Origin: Halodesulfovibrio aestuarii DSM 17919 = ATCC 29578
Lineage (GTDB): Bacteria; Desulfobacterota; Desulfovibrionia; Desulfovibrionales; Desulfovibrionaceae
Reading direction: 5' to 3'
Length of the DNA: 64,000 nucleotides
NCBI RefSeq assembly: GCF_000384815.1
Contig: NZ_ARQF01000021.1
Location: 248,001-312,000, forward strand
Positions 55,520-64,000 of this stretch are shown here, piece after piece. A program made the translations under genes and the position numbers. The notes beneath the pieces were generated by a model. That model saw only the letters and a list, made by a program, of their open reading frames with translations. It made no database searches and was not told the DNA's origin. Numbering within the stretch: the stretch's first letter is position 1; each line of letters opens with the position of its first letter.

Positions 55520-56833
55520 GTGGCGCTCAGTGGTGTTGATAATCTGGCGAACCAGCCAGAACTGAAAAAGAAATTGTTGTGGACCTTCTTCTTGCTCGCT
55601 GTATACCGTATCGGTATTCATGTGCCTGTTCCAGGTGTTGACACGGCAGCGTTGTCTGATTTCTTTGCCAGCGTTCAAAACACCCTGTTCGGCCTGTTTG
55701 ACATGTTTTCCGGGGGCGGACTTCGTAATCTGTCGATCTTCGCCCTCGGCATCATGCCCTATATATCTGCCTCTATTATCGTACAGCTTTTGCAGGTAGT
55801 TTCACCAGAGCTTAAGCGTATGGCAAAAGAGGAAGGGGCTTCTGGTCGCCAGAAGATTACCCAGTATACTCGTTATGGTACTGTCCTCATTACCATTATT
55901 CAGGGTTTGGGTATTGCTGTTGGTCTGGAAAGTATGACCAGCCCAATTGGCGCACCAGTTGTACTAACAGCCGGATGGGCTTTCCGACTCACCACTATCA
56001 TCACGCTTACCGCAGGTACCGTTTTGATTATGTGGATAGGCGAGCAAATTACTGAAAAGGGTGTGGGAAATGGTATTTCCTTAATCATCTTCGCCGGTAT
56101 TATTGCTGGTCTTCCGGGTGCCCTGCTTAGATCCTTTAACCTCGTTGGTGCGGGTGAGCTCAGCATTTTTGTTGGGATTATCATTCTTGCCATCATGGCT
56201 GCCGTTTTGGCATTTATTGTCTTTATGGAGCGTGGTCAGCGTCGTATCCCTATTCATTATGCCAAGCGTCAAATGGGTAGGAAAATGGTCGGCGGTCAGA
56301 CAACTCACCTTCCACTGCGAATTAACACCGCTGGTGTTATTCCTCCTATTTTTGCATCTTCCCTGCTTATGTTCCCGGCGACGATCGGCACATTTGCACC
56401 AGATGTAGAGTGGATTCAGCAGTTCTCAGCATGGTTCGCTCCACAGACAATTGTATATAACATCATTTTCATTGCTCTCATTGTATTCTTCTGTTTCTTC
56501 TATACTGCAATTGTTTTTGATCCAAAAGATATTGCAGAGAACTTGAAGAATTCAGGTGGCTTTATTCCTGGCATCCGTCCAGGTGTAAAAACAAAAGAAT
56601 ACATTGATAAGGTTCTCTCCAGAATTACCCTTTGGGGTGCCTTTTACATCGCAGCTATCTGTGTTCTTCCAATGCTCCTCATTGCAAAGCTTAATGTACC
56701 GTTCTATTTTGGCGGCACAAGCCTCTTGATCATTGTTGGCGTAGCAATGGACTTTATGTCACAGGTAGAATCTCACATGATCTCTCGCCAATATGAAGGA
56801 CTTATGAGTAAGTCCAAAAAAGGTAGAAAGTAG
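55520..56833 (+). CDS. secY: Protein translocase channel subunit SecY
   Basis: 437 residues from GTG 55520, with ten predicted membrane helices. Conserved parts are YRIGIHVPVPGVD in the first segment, the plug region near FDMFSGGGLRNLSIFALGIMPYISASI, and the cytoplasmic loop with RRIPIHYAKRQ. Forms the SecYEG channel. It sits in its usual place after rplO, 2 nt before map. Confidence 0.98.
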   Translation: MALSGVDNLANQPELKKKLLWTFFLLAVYRIGIHVPVPGVDTAALSDFFASVQNTLFGLFDMFSGGGLRNLSIFALGIMPYISASIIVQLLQVVSPELKRMAKEEGASGRQKITQYTRYGTVLITIIQGLGIAVGLESMTSPIGAPVVLTAGWAFRLTTIITLTAGTVLIMWIGEQITEKGVGNGISLIIFAGIIAGLPGALLRSFNLVGAGELSIFVGIIILAIMAAVLAFIVFMERGQRRIPIHYAKRQMGRKMVGGQTTHLPLRINTAGVIPPIFASSLLMFPATIGTFAPDVEWIQQFSAWFAPQTIVYNIIFIALIVFFCFFYTAIVFDPKDIAENLKNSGGFIPGIRPGVKTKEYIDKVLSRITLWGAFYIAAICVLPMLLIAKLNVPFYFGGTSLLIIVGVAMDFMSQVESHMISRQYEGLMSKSKKGRK

Positions 56834-56835
56834 AA

Positions 56836-57603
56836 GTGAAAAAATACCGCGGTGTTTTTTTAAAAAATGAAAAAGAGATAAGTCTCCTTAGAGAGGCTAA
56901 TCGAATTGGTGCTATCATTCTTGACGTCCTGGGTGAACATGTTCGCCCAGGCGTTAAGACTATTTTTTTCCATGAGCTGACAATGAACTTGTGTAAACAG
57001 TTCAATGTTAAGCCTGCGTTTCTTGGTCTCTATGGTTTCCCATATTCTTTATGCTGTTCAGTTAATGAAGAAATCGTACACGGTTTTCCGTCTGAACGGG
57101 TGCTTAAAGAGGGAGATATAGTTTCTTTTGACGTGGGCGTCCTTGTTGAAGGTTTTTATGGTGACAACGCCAGAACTTTTGCGGTAGGAGCTGTATCGGA
57201 AAAAGCACAAAAGCTTATCGATGTAACTCGTGAATCTCTCATGAGGGGGATTGAGCAAGCTTGCCCTGGAAATAATCTTAATGATGTTTCCAGAGCCATT
57301 CAGGAACATGCTGAATCTAATGGATTTGGTATTGTACGTCGCTTCGTTGGGCACGGCATTGGCCGTAAGCTTCATGAAAAGCCGGAAGTTCCTAACTTTG
57401 TCCCGCAGGGTAATTCGGGGCTTCCCTTGAAAGCTGGGATGGTAATTGCCATCGAGCCGATGGTTACTGAAGGGTCATATGAAGTTGATATCCTCGACGA
57501 CAAATGGACTGCAGTAACCAAAGACAGAAAGCTTTCAGCTCATTTTGAGCATTCTATTGCTATTACATCAGACGGACCAGTTATTCTGAGTTTGTCTGAT
57601 TAA
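56836..57603 (+). CDS. map: Methionine aminopeptidase type I
   Basis: 255 residues from GTG 56836. It removes the initiator Met from nascent chains. Metal ligands are visible as Asp in VSFDVGV and DNARTF, His in VGHGIGRKLHE, and Glu in AIEPMVTEG and the final VTKD...HFEHSIAI segment. Its place after secY is usual, though adk, often between them, is absent. Confidence 0.96.
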   Translation: MKKYRGVFLKNEKEISLLREANRIGAIILDVLGEHVRPGVKTIFFHELTMNLCKQFNVKPAFLGLYGFPYSLCCSVNEEIVHGFPSERVLKEGDIVSFDVGVLVEGFYGDNARTFAVGAVSEKAQKLIDVTRESLMRGIEQACPGNNLNDVSRAIQEHAESNGFGIVRRFVGHGIGRKLHEKPEVPNFVPQGNSGLPLKAGMVIAIEPMVTEGSYEVDILDDKWTAVTKDRKLSAHFEHSIAITSDGPVILSLSD

Positions 57604-57724
57604 TTGAGTCAATACATGTTATTTGTGTTGACTACTTGTGGAACTTGGTGTTACTGACCTCAGTTCTGGGCTTAGTAAAGCTCAGCTTTTGTTGTGTCAG
57701 AAGATCCAGACTATGGAGTCAAAG

Positions 57725-57838
57725 ATGAAAGTCAGGCCTTCAGTTAAGAAAATGTGCTCTAAGTGCAAGGTTATCCGGCGCAAGGGCATCCTGAGAGTCA
57801 TTTGCGAAAATCCCCGACATAAACAGCGTCAGGGCTAA
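57725..57838 (+). CDS. rpmJ: 50S ribosomal protein L36, zinc form
   Basis: 37 residues from ATG 57725 with GGAG upstream. Zinc ligands Cys11, Cys14, Cys27 and His32 are all present. A longer frame from 57638 is not real. The 121-nt gap before it contains a TTGACT-like box at about 57628 with a 17-nt spacing to TTACTG and an 8-bp hairpin, so a local promoter is possible but weak. Confidence 0.95.
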   Translation: MKVRPSVKKMCSKCKVIRRKGILRVICENPRHKQRQG

Positions 57839-57856
57839 GCATACCAGGAGTAAATT

Positions 57857-58228
57857 GTGGCTCGAATTGCAGGTGTAGATCTCCCAAGAGGTAAGCGTGC
57901 TGATATCGCTCTTACCTACATCTTCGGCATTGGTCGTCATACAGCTCTCCAGATCCTCGACACCGTAGGTGTTGACTGGACACGCAATATTGATGATATC
58001 ACTGCGGAAGAAGTTAACGAGATCCGTAAAGTTATTGAGCAGGACTACAAGGTAGAGGGCGACCTCCGCCGTGAAGTTTCTTCCAACATTAAACGTCTCA
58101 TGGACTCCGGTTGCTACCGTGGTCTTCGTCACCGTCGCGGTCTTCCTGTGAACGGTCAGCGTACGAAGACTAACTCACGTACCCGTAAAGGTCCACGTCG
58201 CGCTGTTGTTGGCAAGAAGAAGAAGTAA
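57857..58228 (+). CDS. rpsM: 30S ribosomal protein S13
   Basis: 123 residues from GTG 57857 with CAGGAG upstream. Opens [25 protein letters not shown] and carries the basic C-terminal [18 protein letters not shown]. First gene of the alpha segment. Confidence 0.97.
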   Translation: MARIAGVDLPRGKRADIALTYIFGIGRHTALQILDTVGVDWTRNIDDITAEEVNEIRKVIEQDYKVEGDLRREVSSNIKRLMDSGCYRGLRHRRGLPVNGQRTKTNSRTRKGPRRAVVGKKKK

Positions 58229-58389
58229 GTCCATCCTCATGTAGGATCAGGCGTGGAATCTCTCCCGAGCTAAGGACGCTTTCAAATGATGCAACTCCTT
58301 AGACCCGGCGTATCACGGCTTAGTCATACTAAGCTCGTATGAGGTTCCCAACCCCATCTATCAATTAATCTAGTTGAGAGAGTATAGTT
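58229..58389 (+). promoter_or_regulatory. 161-nt structured gap between rpsM and rpsK
   Basis: Far longer than other gaps in the cluster (mostly 1-18 nt). CTAAGG (58272-58277) can pair with CCTTAG (58296-58301), and TCATAC (58325-58330) with GTATGA (58338-58343). It may be an autogenous control element, for example for S4. Confidence 0.35.
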
Positions 58390-58779
58390 ATGGCTAGACC
58401 CAAGCGTACGGGCAAGAAAAAAGAAAGAAAGAATATTCCCGTAGGGATCGCCCATATCCAGGCTACCTTCAACAATACCATTATTACCTTTACCGACACA
58501 CGTGGTAACGCAGTAAGTTGGGCATCCGCAGGCCAGTCAGGCTTTAAGGGTTCCCGTAAGTCTACTCCGTTTGCTGCTCAGGTTGCAGCTGATACTGCAG
58601 CTAAGAAAGCGCAGGAAAACGGAATGCGTACAGTCGGTATCTACGTCAAAGGTCCAGGTACCGGTCGCGAAGCCGCCATGCGTGCTATCAACGCTGCTGG
58701 ATTCAAGGTTGCGTTCATTCGTGACGTGACCCCGATCCCTCACAATGGCTGCCGTCCACCTAAGAGACGTCGCGTCTAA
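58390..58779 (+). CDS. rpsK: 30S ribosomal protein S11
   Basis: 129 residues with [20 protein letters not shown] and the C-terminal [13 protein letters not shown]. It neighbours the Shine-Dalgarno helix on the 30S platform. 17 nt before rpsD. Confidence 0.98.
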   Translation: MARPKRTGKKKERKNIPVGIAHIQATFNNTIITFTDTRGNAVSWASAGQSGFKGSRKSTPFAAQVAADTAAKKAQENGMRTVGIYVKGPGTGREAAMRAINAAGFKVAFIRDVTPIPHNGCRPPKRRRV

Positions 58780-58796
58780 TACAAGAGGAGATTGTT

Positions 58797-59423
58797 TTGG
58801 CTAAATATAATGGTGCTAAGTGTCGCATTTGTCGACGCGAAGGTTCAAAGTTATTCCTGAAAGGCGATCGCTGTTACACTGATAAATGCGCGTTCGACCG
58901 TCGTCCATACGCACCTGGACAGGCAGGTCGCTCACGCAAAAAAGTAAGCGATTACGCAGTTATGCTGCGCGAAAAGCAAAAAGTTCGTCGTATGTACGGC
59001 ATTCTTGAAAAGCAGTTCCGCAGCTACTTTAAAAAGGCAGACATGCAGAAAGGCGTTACTGGTGAAAACCTCCTCGCTCTTCTCGAACGTCGCCTTGATA
59101 ACGTGGTATTCCGTCTCGGCTATGCTAACTCCCGTCAGCAGGCTCGTCAGATGGTTCGGCATGGCGTATTTACACTCAACAACCGTCAGGCAAACATTCC
59201 TTCTATGCAGGTGAAAGTTGGTGACGAAATCGTTGTTGTAGAAAAACATCGTAAAGATCCAGTTCTGGCGGAAGCTCAGGAAGTTATCGCTCGTCGCGGT
59301 TGTCCAAATTGGCTGGAAGTTGACGCCCCTAACTTCAAGGGTTCCGTTAAGGCTCTGCCTCAGCGCGAAGACATTCAGTTCCCAATCAACGAACAGCTGA
59401 TTGTCGAGCTCTACTCCAAATAA
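58797..59423 (+). CDS. rpsD: 30S ribosomal protein S4, zinc form
   Basis: 208 residues from TTG 58797, a rare start supported by AGAGGAG 6 nt upstream and by the exact family N-terminus ([13 protein letters not shown]). Cys9, Cys12, Cys26 and Cys31 make the zinc site of the C+ type. The S4 RNA-binding domain begins near residue 97 ([21 protein letters not shown]). The weak start may lower or regulate its synthesis. Confidence 0.96.
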   Translation: MAKYNGAKCRICRREGSKLFLKGDRCYTDKCAFDRRPYAPGQAGRSRKKVSDYAVMLREKQKVRRMYGILEKQFRSYFKKADMQKGVTGENLLALLERRLDNVVFRLGYANSRQQARQMVRHGVFTLNNRQANIPSMQVKVGDEIVVVEKHRKDPVLAEAQEVIARRGCPNWLEVDAPNFKGSVKALPQREDIQFPINEQLIVELYSK

Positions 59424-59436
59424 GCGGGTTTAAAGC

Positions 59437-60480
59437 ATGCTCATCAAACAAGGCGACAGAACTATTAATACTCGCAACTGGTCTGAGTTGGTTAAACCGG
59501 ACACCATTGCGCGTATCGGCGAAGGCAACACCCAGTACGGTAAGTTTGTATGCGAGCCGCTCGAACGCGGATACGGTAACACCATTGGCAACTCGTTGCG
59601 ACGCGTGTTACTTGCATCCCTTCAGGGCGCTGCCGCTGTTGCAGTAAAAATGTCAGATGTGCATCACGAGTTCACTACTATTGAAGGTGTTCTTGAGGAT
59701 GTTACTGATATTGTACTGAATCTTAAATCAGTACGTTTTGCTATGGATACGGAAGAACCTCAACGTATTGAGTTCACCGCGAATAAGCAGGGCGCTGTAA
59801 CTGCCGAAGCCATTAAAGGCAACCAGCACGTGATGGTTCTTAATCCGGATCAGCCGTTATTCACTCTGACCGAGGACAAAGACGTTACTTTTGAACTCGA
59901 AATCAGAATGGGTAAAGGTTACGTGCCAGCAGACATGCATGAAGGACTTAGCGATGAGATTGGTCTTATCAAGCTTGACGCAAGTTTTTCTCCAGTTCGC
60001 AAGGTTGCCTATACTGTTGAGCAGGCCCGTGTCGGCCAGATGACCAACTATGACAAGCTCATCCTTGAGGTTTGGACTGATGGTTCAGTTTCACCTGAGG
60101 ATGCCATTGCCTACAGTGCAAAGATCATTAAAGAACAGATTTCTGTTTTCATTAACTTTGACGAACGTATCTCTGAAGAAGAAAACGAACAGGCGTCTGC
60201 TGATAGCGGTCTGAACGAAAATCTCTTCAAAGGCATTGATGAGCTCGAACTTTCTGTTCGTGCCACTAACTGCCTTAAGAGTGCAAATGTTGCTTTAGTT
60301 GGTGAACTTGTTCAGCGCACTGAATCTGAAATGCTTAAAACCAAGAACTTTGGTCGTAAGTCTCTCGACGAAATCCGTCGTGTGCTTGGCGAAATGGAAC
60401 TTGATTTTGGCATGCAAGTGGATGGCTTTGAGAAGAAATACCAGGATTGGTTGAAGAGGAAGCAGCAAAATGAGGCATAG
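59437..60480 (+). CDS. rpoA: RNA polymerase alpha subunit
   Basis: 347 residues. The N-terminal dimerisation domain (about 1-235) includes [15 protein letters not shown]. The C-terminal domain (about 255-330; [16 protein letters not shown] and [16 protein letters not shown]) binds UP elements and activators. The gene overlaps rplQ by 11 nt. Confidence 0.98.
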   Translation: MLIKQGDRTINTRNWSELVKPDTIARIGEGNTQYGKFVCEPLERGYGNTIGNSLRRVLLASLQGAAAVAVKMSDVHHEFTTIEGVLEDVTDIVLNLKSVRFAMDTEEPQRIEFTANKQGAVTAEAIKGNQHVMVLNPDQPLFTLTEDKDVTFELEIRMGKGYVPADMHEGLSDEIGLIKLDASFSPVRKVAYTVEQARVGQMTNYDKLILEVWTDGSVSPEDAIAYSAKIIKEQISVFINFDERISEEENEQASADSGLNENLFKGIDELELSVRATNCLKSANVALVGELVQRTESEMLKTKNFGRKSLDEIRRVLGEMELDFGMQVDGFEKKYQDWLKRKQQNEA

Positions 60481-60925
60481 AAAATCTGGAAAGAAATTCA
60501 GCAGAACCCCTGCACATCGCAAGGCTATGTTCCGTAACATGGCAACGTCTCTGTTGACTCATTACTCTCTTCGCACCACCGTGGTTAAAGCTAAAAGCCT
60601 GCGTGGCGTTGTTGAGCCCCTGATTACTCTTGCTAAACGCAACGATCTTCATGCTCGCCGTCAGGCTTACAAAGTTCTTGGTTCTCACCAGCTCGTTAAG
60701 GTTCTGTTCGATGAAATCGGACCGCTTTTCGAAGGTGTACCAGGTGGCTACACACGTGTTATCAAACTCTCTACTCCACGTAAGGGTGATAACGCACCAA
60801 TGGCTGTCATTGAACTTATTCGCAAGCCCGGTGCAGAAGACTCTGTCTCCGCAGCTCCTATGAGCAAGGAACAGAAAAACGAAGCAGTTAAGCAGGCTGT
60901 TGAAGCCGCTACCGCAGCTGAATAA
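60470..60925 (+). CDS. rplQ: 50S ribosomal protein L17
   Basis: 151 residues, opening [20 protein letters not shown], with a nonconserved Ala/Lys-rich tail of about 30 residues. The start lies within the end of rpoA. Last gene of the cluster, followed by a strong terminator. Confidence 0.97.
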   Translation: MRHRKSGKKFSRTPAHRKAMFRNMATSLLTHYSLRTTVVKAKSLRGVVEPLITLAKRNDLHARRQAYKVLGSHQLVKVLFDEIGPLFEGVPGGYTRVIKLSTPRKGDNAPMAVIELIRKPGAEDSVSAAPMSKEQKNEAVKQAVEAATAAE

Positions 60926-60956
60926 TCAGCGCGAACTGAATCGTACTATGCATATT

Positions 60957-60987
60957 AAAGGCCGTTGTTTTTACAACGGCCTTTTTT
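60957..60987 (+). terminator. Terminator of the ribosomal protein cluster
   Basis: AAAGGCCGTTGT (60957-60968) pairs perfectly with ACAACGGCCTTT (60973-60984), with a T4 loop and a T run after. Confidence 0.94.
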
Positions 60988-61030
60988 TGTGTTTGTTGCA
61001 GTATATTTTTTTTCGATGTATTCAATAGCT

Positions 61031-61936
61031 ATGATTGATTACAGAAAGCTAGAAGCGTTTTGCAAGGTTTATGAGTTGCAAAGTTTTTCCCGTGCAGGGA
61101 AAGATCTTTTTTTATCGCAACCGACCATTAGCGCGCATGTTTCAGCACTCGAGTCTGAGTTAAACGTCCCGCTTCTTGATAGAATGGGACGCATTGTTTT
61201 ACCTACGGAAGCAGGTACCATTCTGTATAAGTACGCCAAGCAGGCTTTCTCCTCTTTAAATGCAGCTCGAGCCGAAATTGCGCAACTGCATGATGAGATG
61301 GCTGGAGAAATAGTCATTGGTGGCAGCACAATTCCGGCCCATTATTTACTGCCTAACGTGATGGCGAAATACATGTTGAAAAATACCAACGTAGATGTTT
61401 CGCTTAAGGTGGCAGATTCTGAGGCCATAATTCACATGTTGTCCGATGGAGAACTTTCGGTTGGCGTCGTCGGCGCATTTGAAAATGATCCTGAATTGAC
61501 CTTTATACCAATTGTTGATGATGAACTGGTGGTTATTGCATCACCTTCCTATGTATCTTTGAAGGAGCCGCTGACAGCTGAAACCCTTGAGGAGCATAGC
61601 TGGGTAATGCGTGAGCGTGGATCTGGTACACGAAAGTCCTTTGCGAACGCCCTTGCCGAACACAATGTGGATATCCGTTCACTTCCTTCGGTCGTGCAAG
61701 TTGAATCAACCAACGCTGTTATTCAGTTTGTTAAGGCCGGGATGGGTCTTTCTATTACCTCAAAGCTGGCTGTCTCTGCAGAGGTTGAGCGTGGGGATCT
61801 GATTATACTGCCTCTTTCAAATATGAAACTTAATCGGCAGTTCTTCTGCGTATATCATAACCGTCGTCATTATTTCCCGGCTATCCATAGCTTTATTCAA
61901 TTCTTAAAGGATGAAACCCGCTCAATGCGTGGGTAA
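61031..61936 (+). CDS. LysR-family regulator upstream of selD (selenium-metabolism type)
   Basis: 301 residues from ATG 61031 (MIDYRKLEAF); an earlier ATG at 60965 would add a non-family tail. The helix-turn-helix is at about 15-40 (QSFSRAGKDLFLSQPTISAH). The LysR substrate domain starts near residue 88 (GEIVIGGSTIPAHYLLP). A LysR gene directly before selD is a known arrangement in Desulfovibrio-type genomes, where it is annotated as selenium-associated; effector and targets are not established here. The selD ATG lies 14 nt after its stop, so the two are probably co-transcribed. Confidence 0.85.
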   Translation: MIDYRKLEAFCKVYELQSFSRAGKDLFLSQPTISAHVSALESELNVPLLDRMGRIVLPTEAGTILYKYAKQAFSSLNAARAEIAQLHDEMAGEIVIGGSTIPAHYLLPNVMAKYMLKNTNVDVSLKVADSEAIIHMLSDGELSVGVVGAFENDPELTFIPIVDDELVVIASPSYVSLKEPLTAETLEEHSWVMRERGSGTRKSFANALAEHNVDIRSLPSVVQVESTNAVIQFVKAGMGLSITSKLAVSAEVERGDLIILPLSNMKLNRQFFCVYHNRRHYFPAIHSFIQFLKDETRSMRG

Positions 61937-61950
61937 CGCAGGTACTGTGT

Positions 61951-63012
61951 ATGAGTAAACCTACTATAAAAATGGTGGATACTGTTAAGGCTGCTGGTTG
62001 AGCTGCTAAAATTGCTCCAGGGGACCTGGAGGAGATTTTACAGTCCCTGCCACGGGCTACAGAAAGCGAAAAGGGTAGGGTTCTCACTGGTACGACAAAT
62101 AATGAAGATGCAGCTATTTTGTCTTTTCCGGCAGGGAAAGCTATAGTGCAGACTCTCGATTTTTTTACTCCTATTGTAAATGATCCGTATCGCTTTGGTC
62201 AGATCGCTGCAGCGAACTCATTGTCGGACGTATATGCCATGGGGGGGACTCCGTGGTGCGCTATGAATATTGTTTGTTTCCCTGTAAAAAGCATGCCGAA
62301 AACAATGCTGAGTGAAATCATTCGTGGTGGGTATGACAAAATAGTTGAGGCTGGTGCAGTGCTCGCAGGTGGGCATAGTGTTGAAGACACAGAAATAAAA
62401 TATGGTCTTTCTGTAACAGGTTATGTTGAGCCGGATGCCTATACCTCCAATGCAGGTTTACAGAAGGGGGATATTTTAATTCTCACCAAACCGGTTGGAA
62501 CCGGAGTGCTTGCCACAGGTATTAAGGCCAGCTGGGATGGCTGCGATGAAATGGAAGAGCTGCTCTATAAGTGGTCAGCAAAACTGAATAATGTCGGTGG
62601 CGAGTTGATTCAGCATATGAGACTTAAAGCCGCAACAGATGTTACTGGTTTTGGGCTTGGCGGGCATATAATAGAGATGGCTCAAGCATCAAAAGCATTG
62701 GTTGCTATTGACTCTGAGGCCATACCTGTGCTTGATAAGGCCCTTGAGTTGGCTAGCATCGGGTTGGTGCCTGAGGGCAGCCATGCAAACAGACTTCATT
62801 GTATAAATGCTACAGAAGTTGCTGAGGGTGTTGACTCTTTGCGGGTTGATCTTATATTTGACGCTCAGACTTCTGGTGGACTTGTTTTGGCAGTCCCCAA
62901 AGCCCGAGTTGAAGAAGCTGTTTTGTTCCTTACAGAACGGGCCGAGATGGCTGCTGTGATCGGCGAAGTGCTAAAAAGCGGCACAGAGTGCGGGACATTA
63001 CTTATTCGTTAG
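61951..63012 (+). CDS. selD: Selenophosphate synthetase, itself a selenoprotein (Sec17; UGA at 61999-62001)
   Basis: 353 residues when TGA at codon 17 is read as Sec. It makes selenophosphate from selenide and ATP, the Se donor for Sec-tRNA. The N-terminus reads AAG-Sec-AAK, aligning with E. coli Cys17 and Lys20. The ATP-binding core includes TLDFFTPIVNDPYRFGQIAAANSLSDVYAMGG and AGGHSVEDTE. The C-terminal half ends with DAQTSGGLVLAVP. ATG 61951 has only a weak upstream GCAGG. A conventional caller starts the gene too late, near 62119, and loses the catalytic N-terminus. Confidence 0.95.
61999..62031 (+). promoter_or_regulatory. Sec UGA codon and SECIS hairpin of selD
   Basis: After TGA (61999-62001), CTCCAG (62015-62020) pairs with CTGGAG (62026-62031), leaving an apical GGGAC loop. 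The G-rich loop begins about 19 nt after UGA, matching the spacing in the formate dehydrogenase gene. Confidence 0.82.
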
Positions 63013-63035
63013 TAATAATGACGTAAAAATGTTTG

Positions 63036-63067
63036 TAAGTAGCTTCGTCTACTTAGAGCTTTTTTTC
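63036..63067 (+). terminator. Probable terminator after selD
   Basis: TAAGTAG (63036-63042) pairs with CTACTTA (63049-63055), loop CTTCGT, followed after GAGC by a run of seven T. Confidence 0.65.
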
Positions 63068-63214
63068 ACAAGAAATGCTAATAATCGCATTTTTATGCTT
63101 GAACTCTGTGCGCAGCAATGGTAAATGTCTGCGCCTTCGACATGTTACCAACCAAGCAAACGAGGAAGGACATACAAATCCTTCTTCCGGTAAATGTCAT
63201 ACATATGATTGAAT

Positions 63215-63299
63215 GCGAGAGTGGCGGAATTGGTAGACGCACCAGATTTAGGATCTGGCGGTTAACCCCGTGAGAGTTCGAGTCTCTCCTTTCGCACCA
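63215..63299 (+). tRNA. tRNA-Leu (anticodon UAG)
   Basis: 85 nt including an encoded CCA. The acceptor stem GCGAGAG pairs with CTTTCGC (one G-U). The anticodon stem CCAGA/TCTGG encloses loop TTTAGGA with anticodon TAG. A long variable arm and the GTTCGAGTC T-loop are present, as expected for class II leucine tRNA. Confidence 0.96.
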
Positions 63300-63380
63300 T
63301 ATATTTTTATCCGGTACTTAACATTGTTGGTGACCGGAGAATTTTTCTAATTTTCCACTGGACAAGAAGGAGCGTGTGCC

Positions 63381-64000
63381 ATGGAATATAAAGTAGAAGA
63401 TCTGTCTCCGGTTAAGAAGCAGATTAATATTACTGTTCCTGTGGACGAGGTTAATGCTGCACTTGCTGCAACAATCGCAATGTACCGTACCAACGTAGAC
63501 CTCAAAGGTTTCCGTAAAGGTAAAGTGCCTTCCAGCGTAATCGAAGGTCGCTTTAAGAAAGAAGTTTATTCTGAAGCAACTCAGGACCTCGTTAACGTTC
63601 ATATCAACGAAGTAATCGGTGAAGGCGAGCTTTCTCCGGTTTCACGTATTGACTTTGACGGCGGCGAGCTCGTTCGTGATGAAGAGTTCTCCTACGCAAT
63701 CTCCTTCGAAGTTATGCCTGAGTTTGACCTTCCAAGCTACGAAGGCATTGAAGTTGAAGAAGAAAAAGTTATCGTAGACGAAAAAGAAGTTGATGAAGTA
63801 ATCGACCGCATCCGTGGCAACATGGCTGAAAATGTAGTAATCGCGGAAAACCGCGCTGCTAAAGACGGTGAGATTGCAGTAATCGACTTTGCTGCTTATG
63901 AAAACGGTGAGCCTCTTGAAGGCGTATCTGCTGAAAATTTCCAGATGACTCTTGGCGACAAGCAGGCTCTCGAAGATTTCGAAGCTCTCGTAAAAACAAT
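63381..64000 (+). CDS. tig: Trigger factor, N-terminal part (gene continues beyond window)
   Basis: 206 codons are visible from ATG 63381, with AAGGAG 9 nt upstream; no stop before the window ends. The ribosome-binding domain contains the signature FRKGKVPSSVIEGRF near residues 45-60, which docks at L23. The start of the FKBP-like PPIase domain follows after about residue 150. It is a cytoplasmic ribosome-associated chaperone, usually upstream of clpP-clpX. Confidence 0.95.
   Translation, partial: MEYKVEDLSPVKKQINITVPVDEVNAALAATIAMYRTNVDLKGFRKGKVPSSVIEGRFKKEVYSEATQDLVNVHINEVIGEGELSPVSRIDFDGGELVRDEEFSYAISFEVMPEFDLPSYEGIEVEEEKVIVDEKEVDEVIDRIRGNMAENVVIAENRAAKDGEIAVIDFAAYENGEPLEGVSAENFQMTLGDKQALEDFEALVKT

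Overview
The window reads as a chromosomal segment of a sulfate-reducing deltaproteobacterium of the Desulfovibrio group. The evidence is ATP sulfurylase (sat), a complete dsrMKJOP operon, a selenocysteine-containing formate dehydrogenase, selD and a dense one-carbon module. The modest GC content and AT-rich intergenic regions suggest a marine, low-GC member such as Halodesulfovibrio; that placement is inference from gene content and composition.

Region by region: 1-700 is the 3' end of metG. 876-6202 is a minus-strand block with proC, ndk, a divergent polysaccharide deacetylase, the protease ctpA and an EnvC-type murein hydrolase activator. 6697-8700 holds an endonuclease III relative, a gene-poor AT-rich stretch with a possible small RNA, and an AraC/GyrI pseudogene. 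8931-11424 carries modF and a molybdopterin-binding (CinA N-terminal type) gene, followed by hrpB on the minus strand. 14737-22738 is a one-carbon/formate module: fhs, folD, then NuoE-like, NuoF-like and a formate dehydrogenase catalytic subunit whose reading frame passes through a UGA (Sec) codon with a SECIS hairpin. 22904-29022 (minus) has an Lrp-type regulator, a Mla-type lipid ABC system and a SulP transporter. 29740-33031 has an aromatic amino acid permease, an orphan ProX and a DUF2867 protein. 33319-38834 (minus) is an RsbRD-like gene plus dsrMKJOP. It is followed by a VKOR-thioredoxin fusion, a SprT/YgjP-type metalloprotease and sat.

43019-60925 is the long translation block: rpsL-rpsG-fusA, then, after a 0.7 kb leader with no tuf gene, S10-spc-alpha (rpsJ through rplQ, with secY, map and rpoA). 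61031-63012 is a LysR regulator followed by selD, itself read through an in-frame UGA at codon 17. tRNA-Leu(UAG) and the 5' part of the trigger factor gene end the window.

Functional links: SelD supplies selenophosphate for both UGA-containing genes seen here. ModF and the CinA-like protein may relate to the molybdenum or tungsten needs of the formate dehydrogenase. The formate dehydrogenase, Fhs and FolD connect formate, folate C1 units and pyridine nucleotides. Sat and DsrMKJOP serve the first step and the electron supply of sulfate respiration; a Rex-like site precedes sat, and a sigma70-like promoter with two palindromes precedes dsr. No CRISPR array, insertion sequence, prophage or wholly novel multi-gene system was found. 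The most notable signals are the two recoded selenoprotein genes, several structured leaders and operators, and a tiny Cys-rich leader-like ORF.
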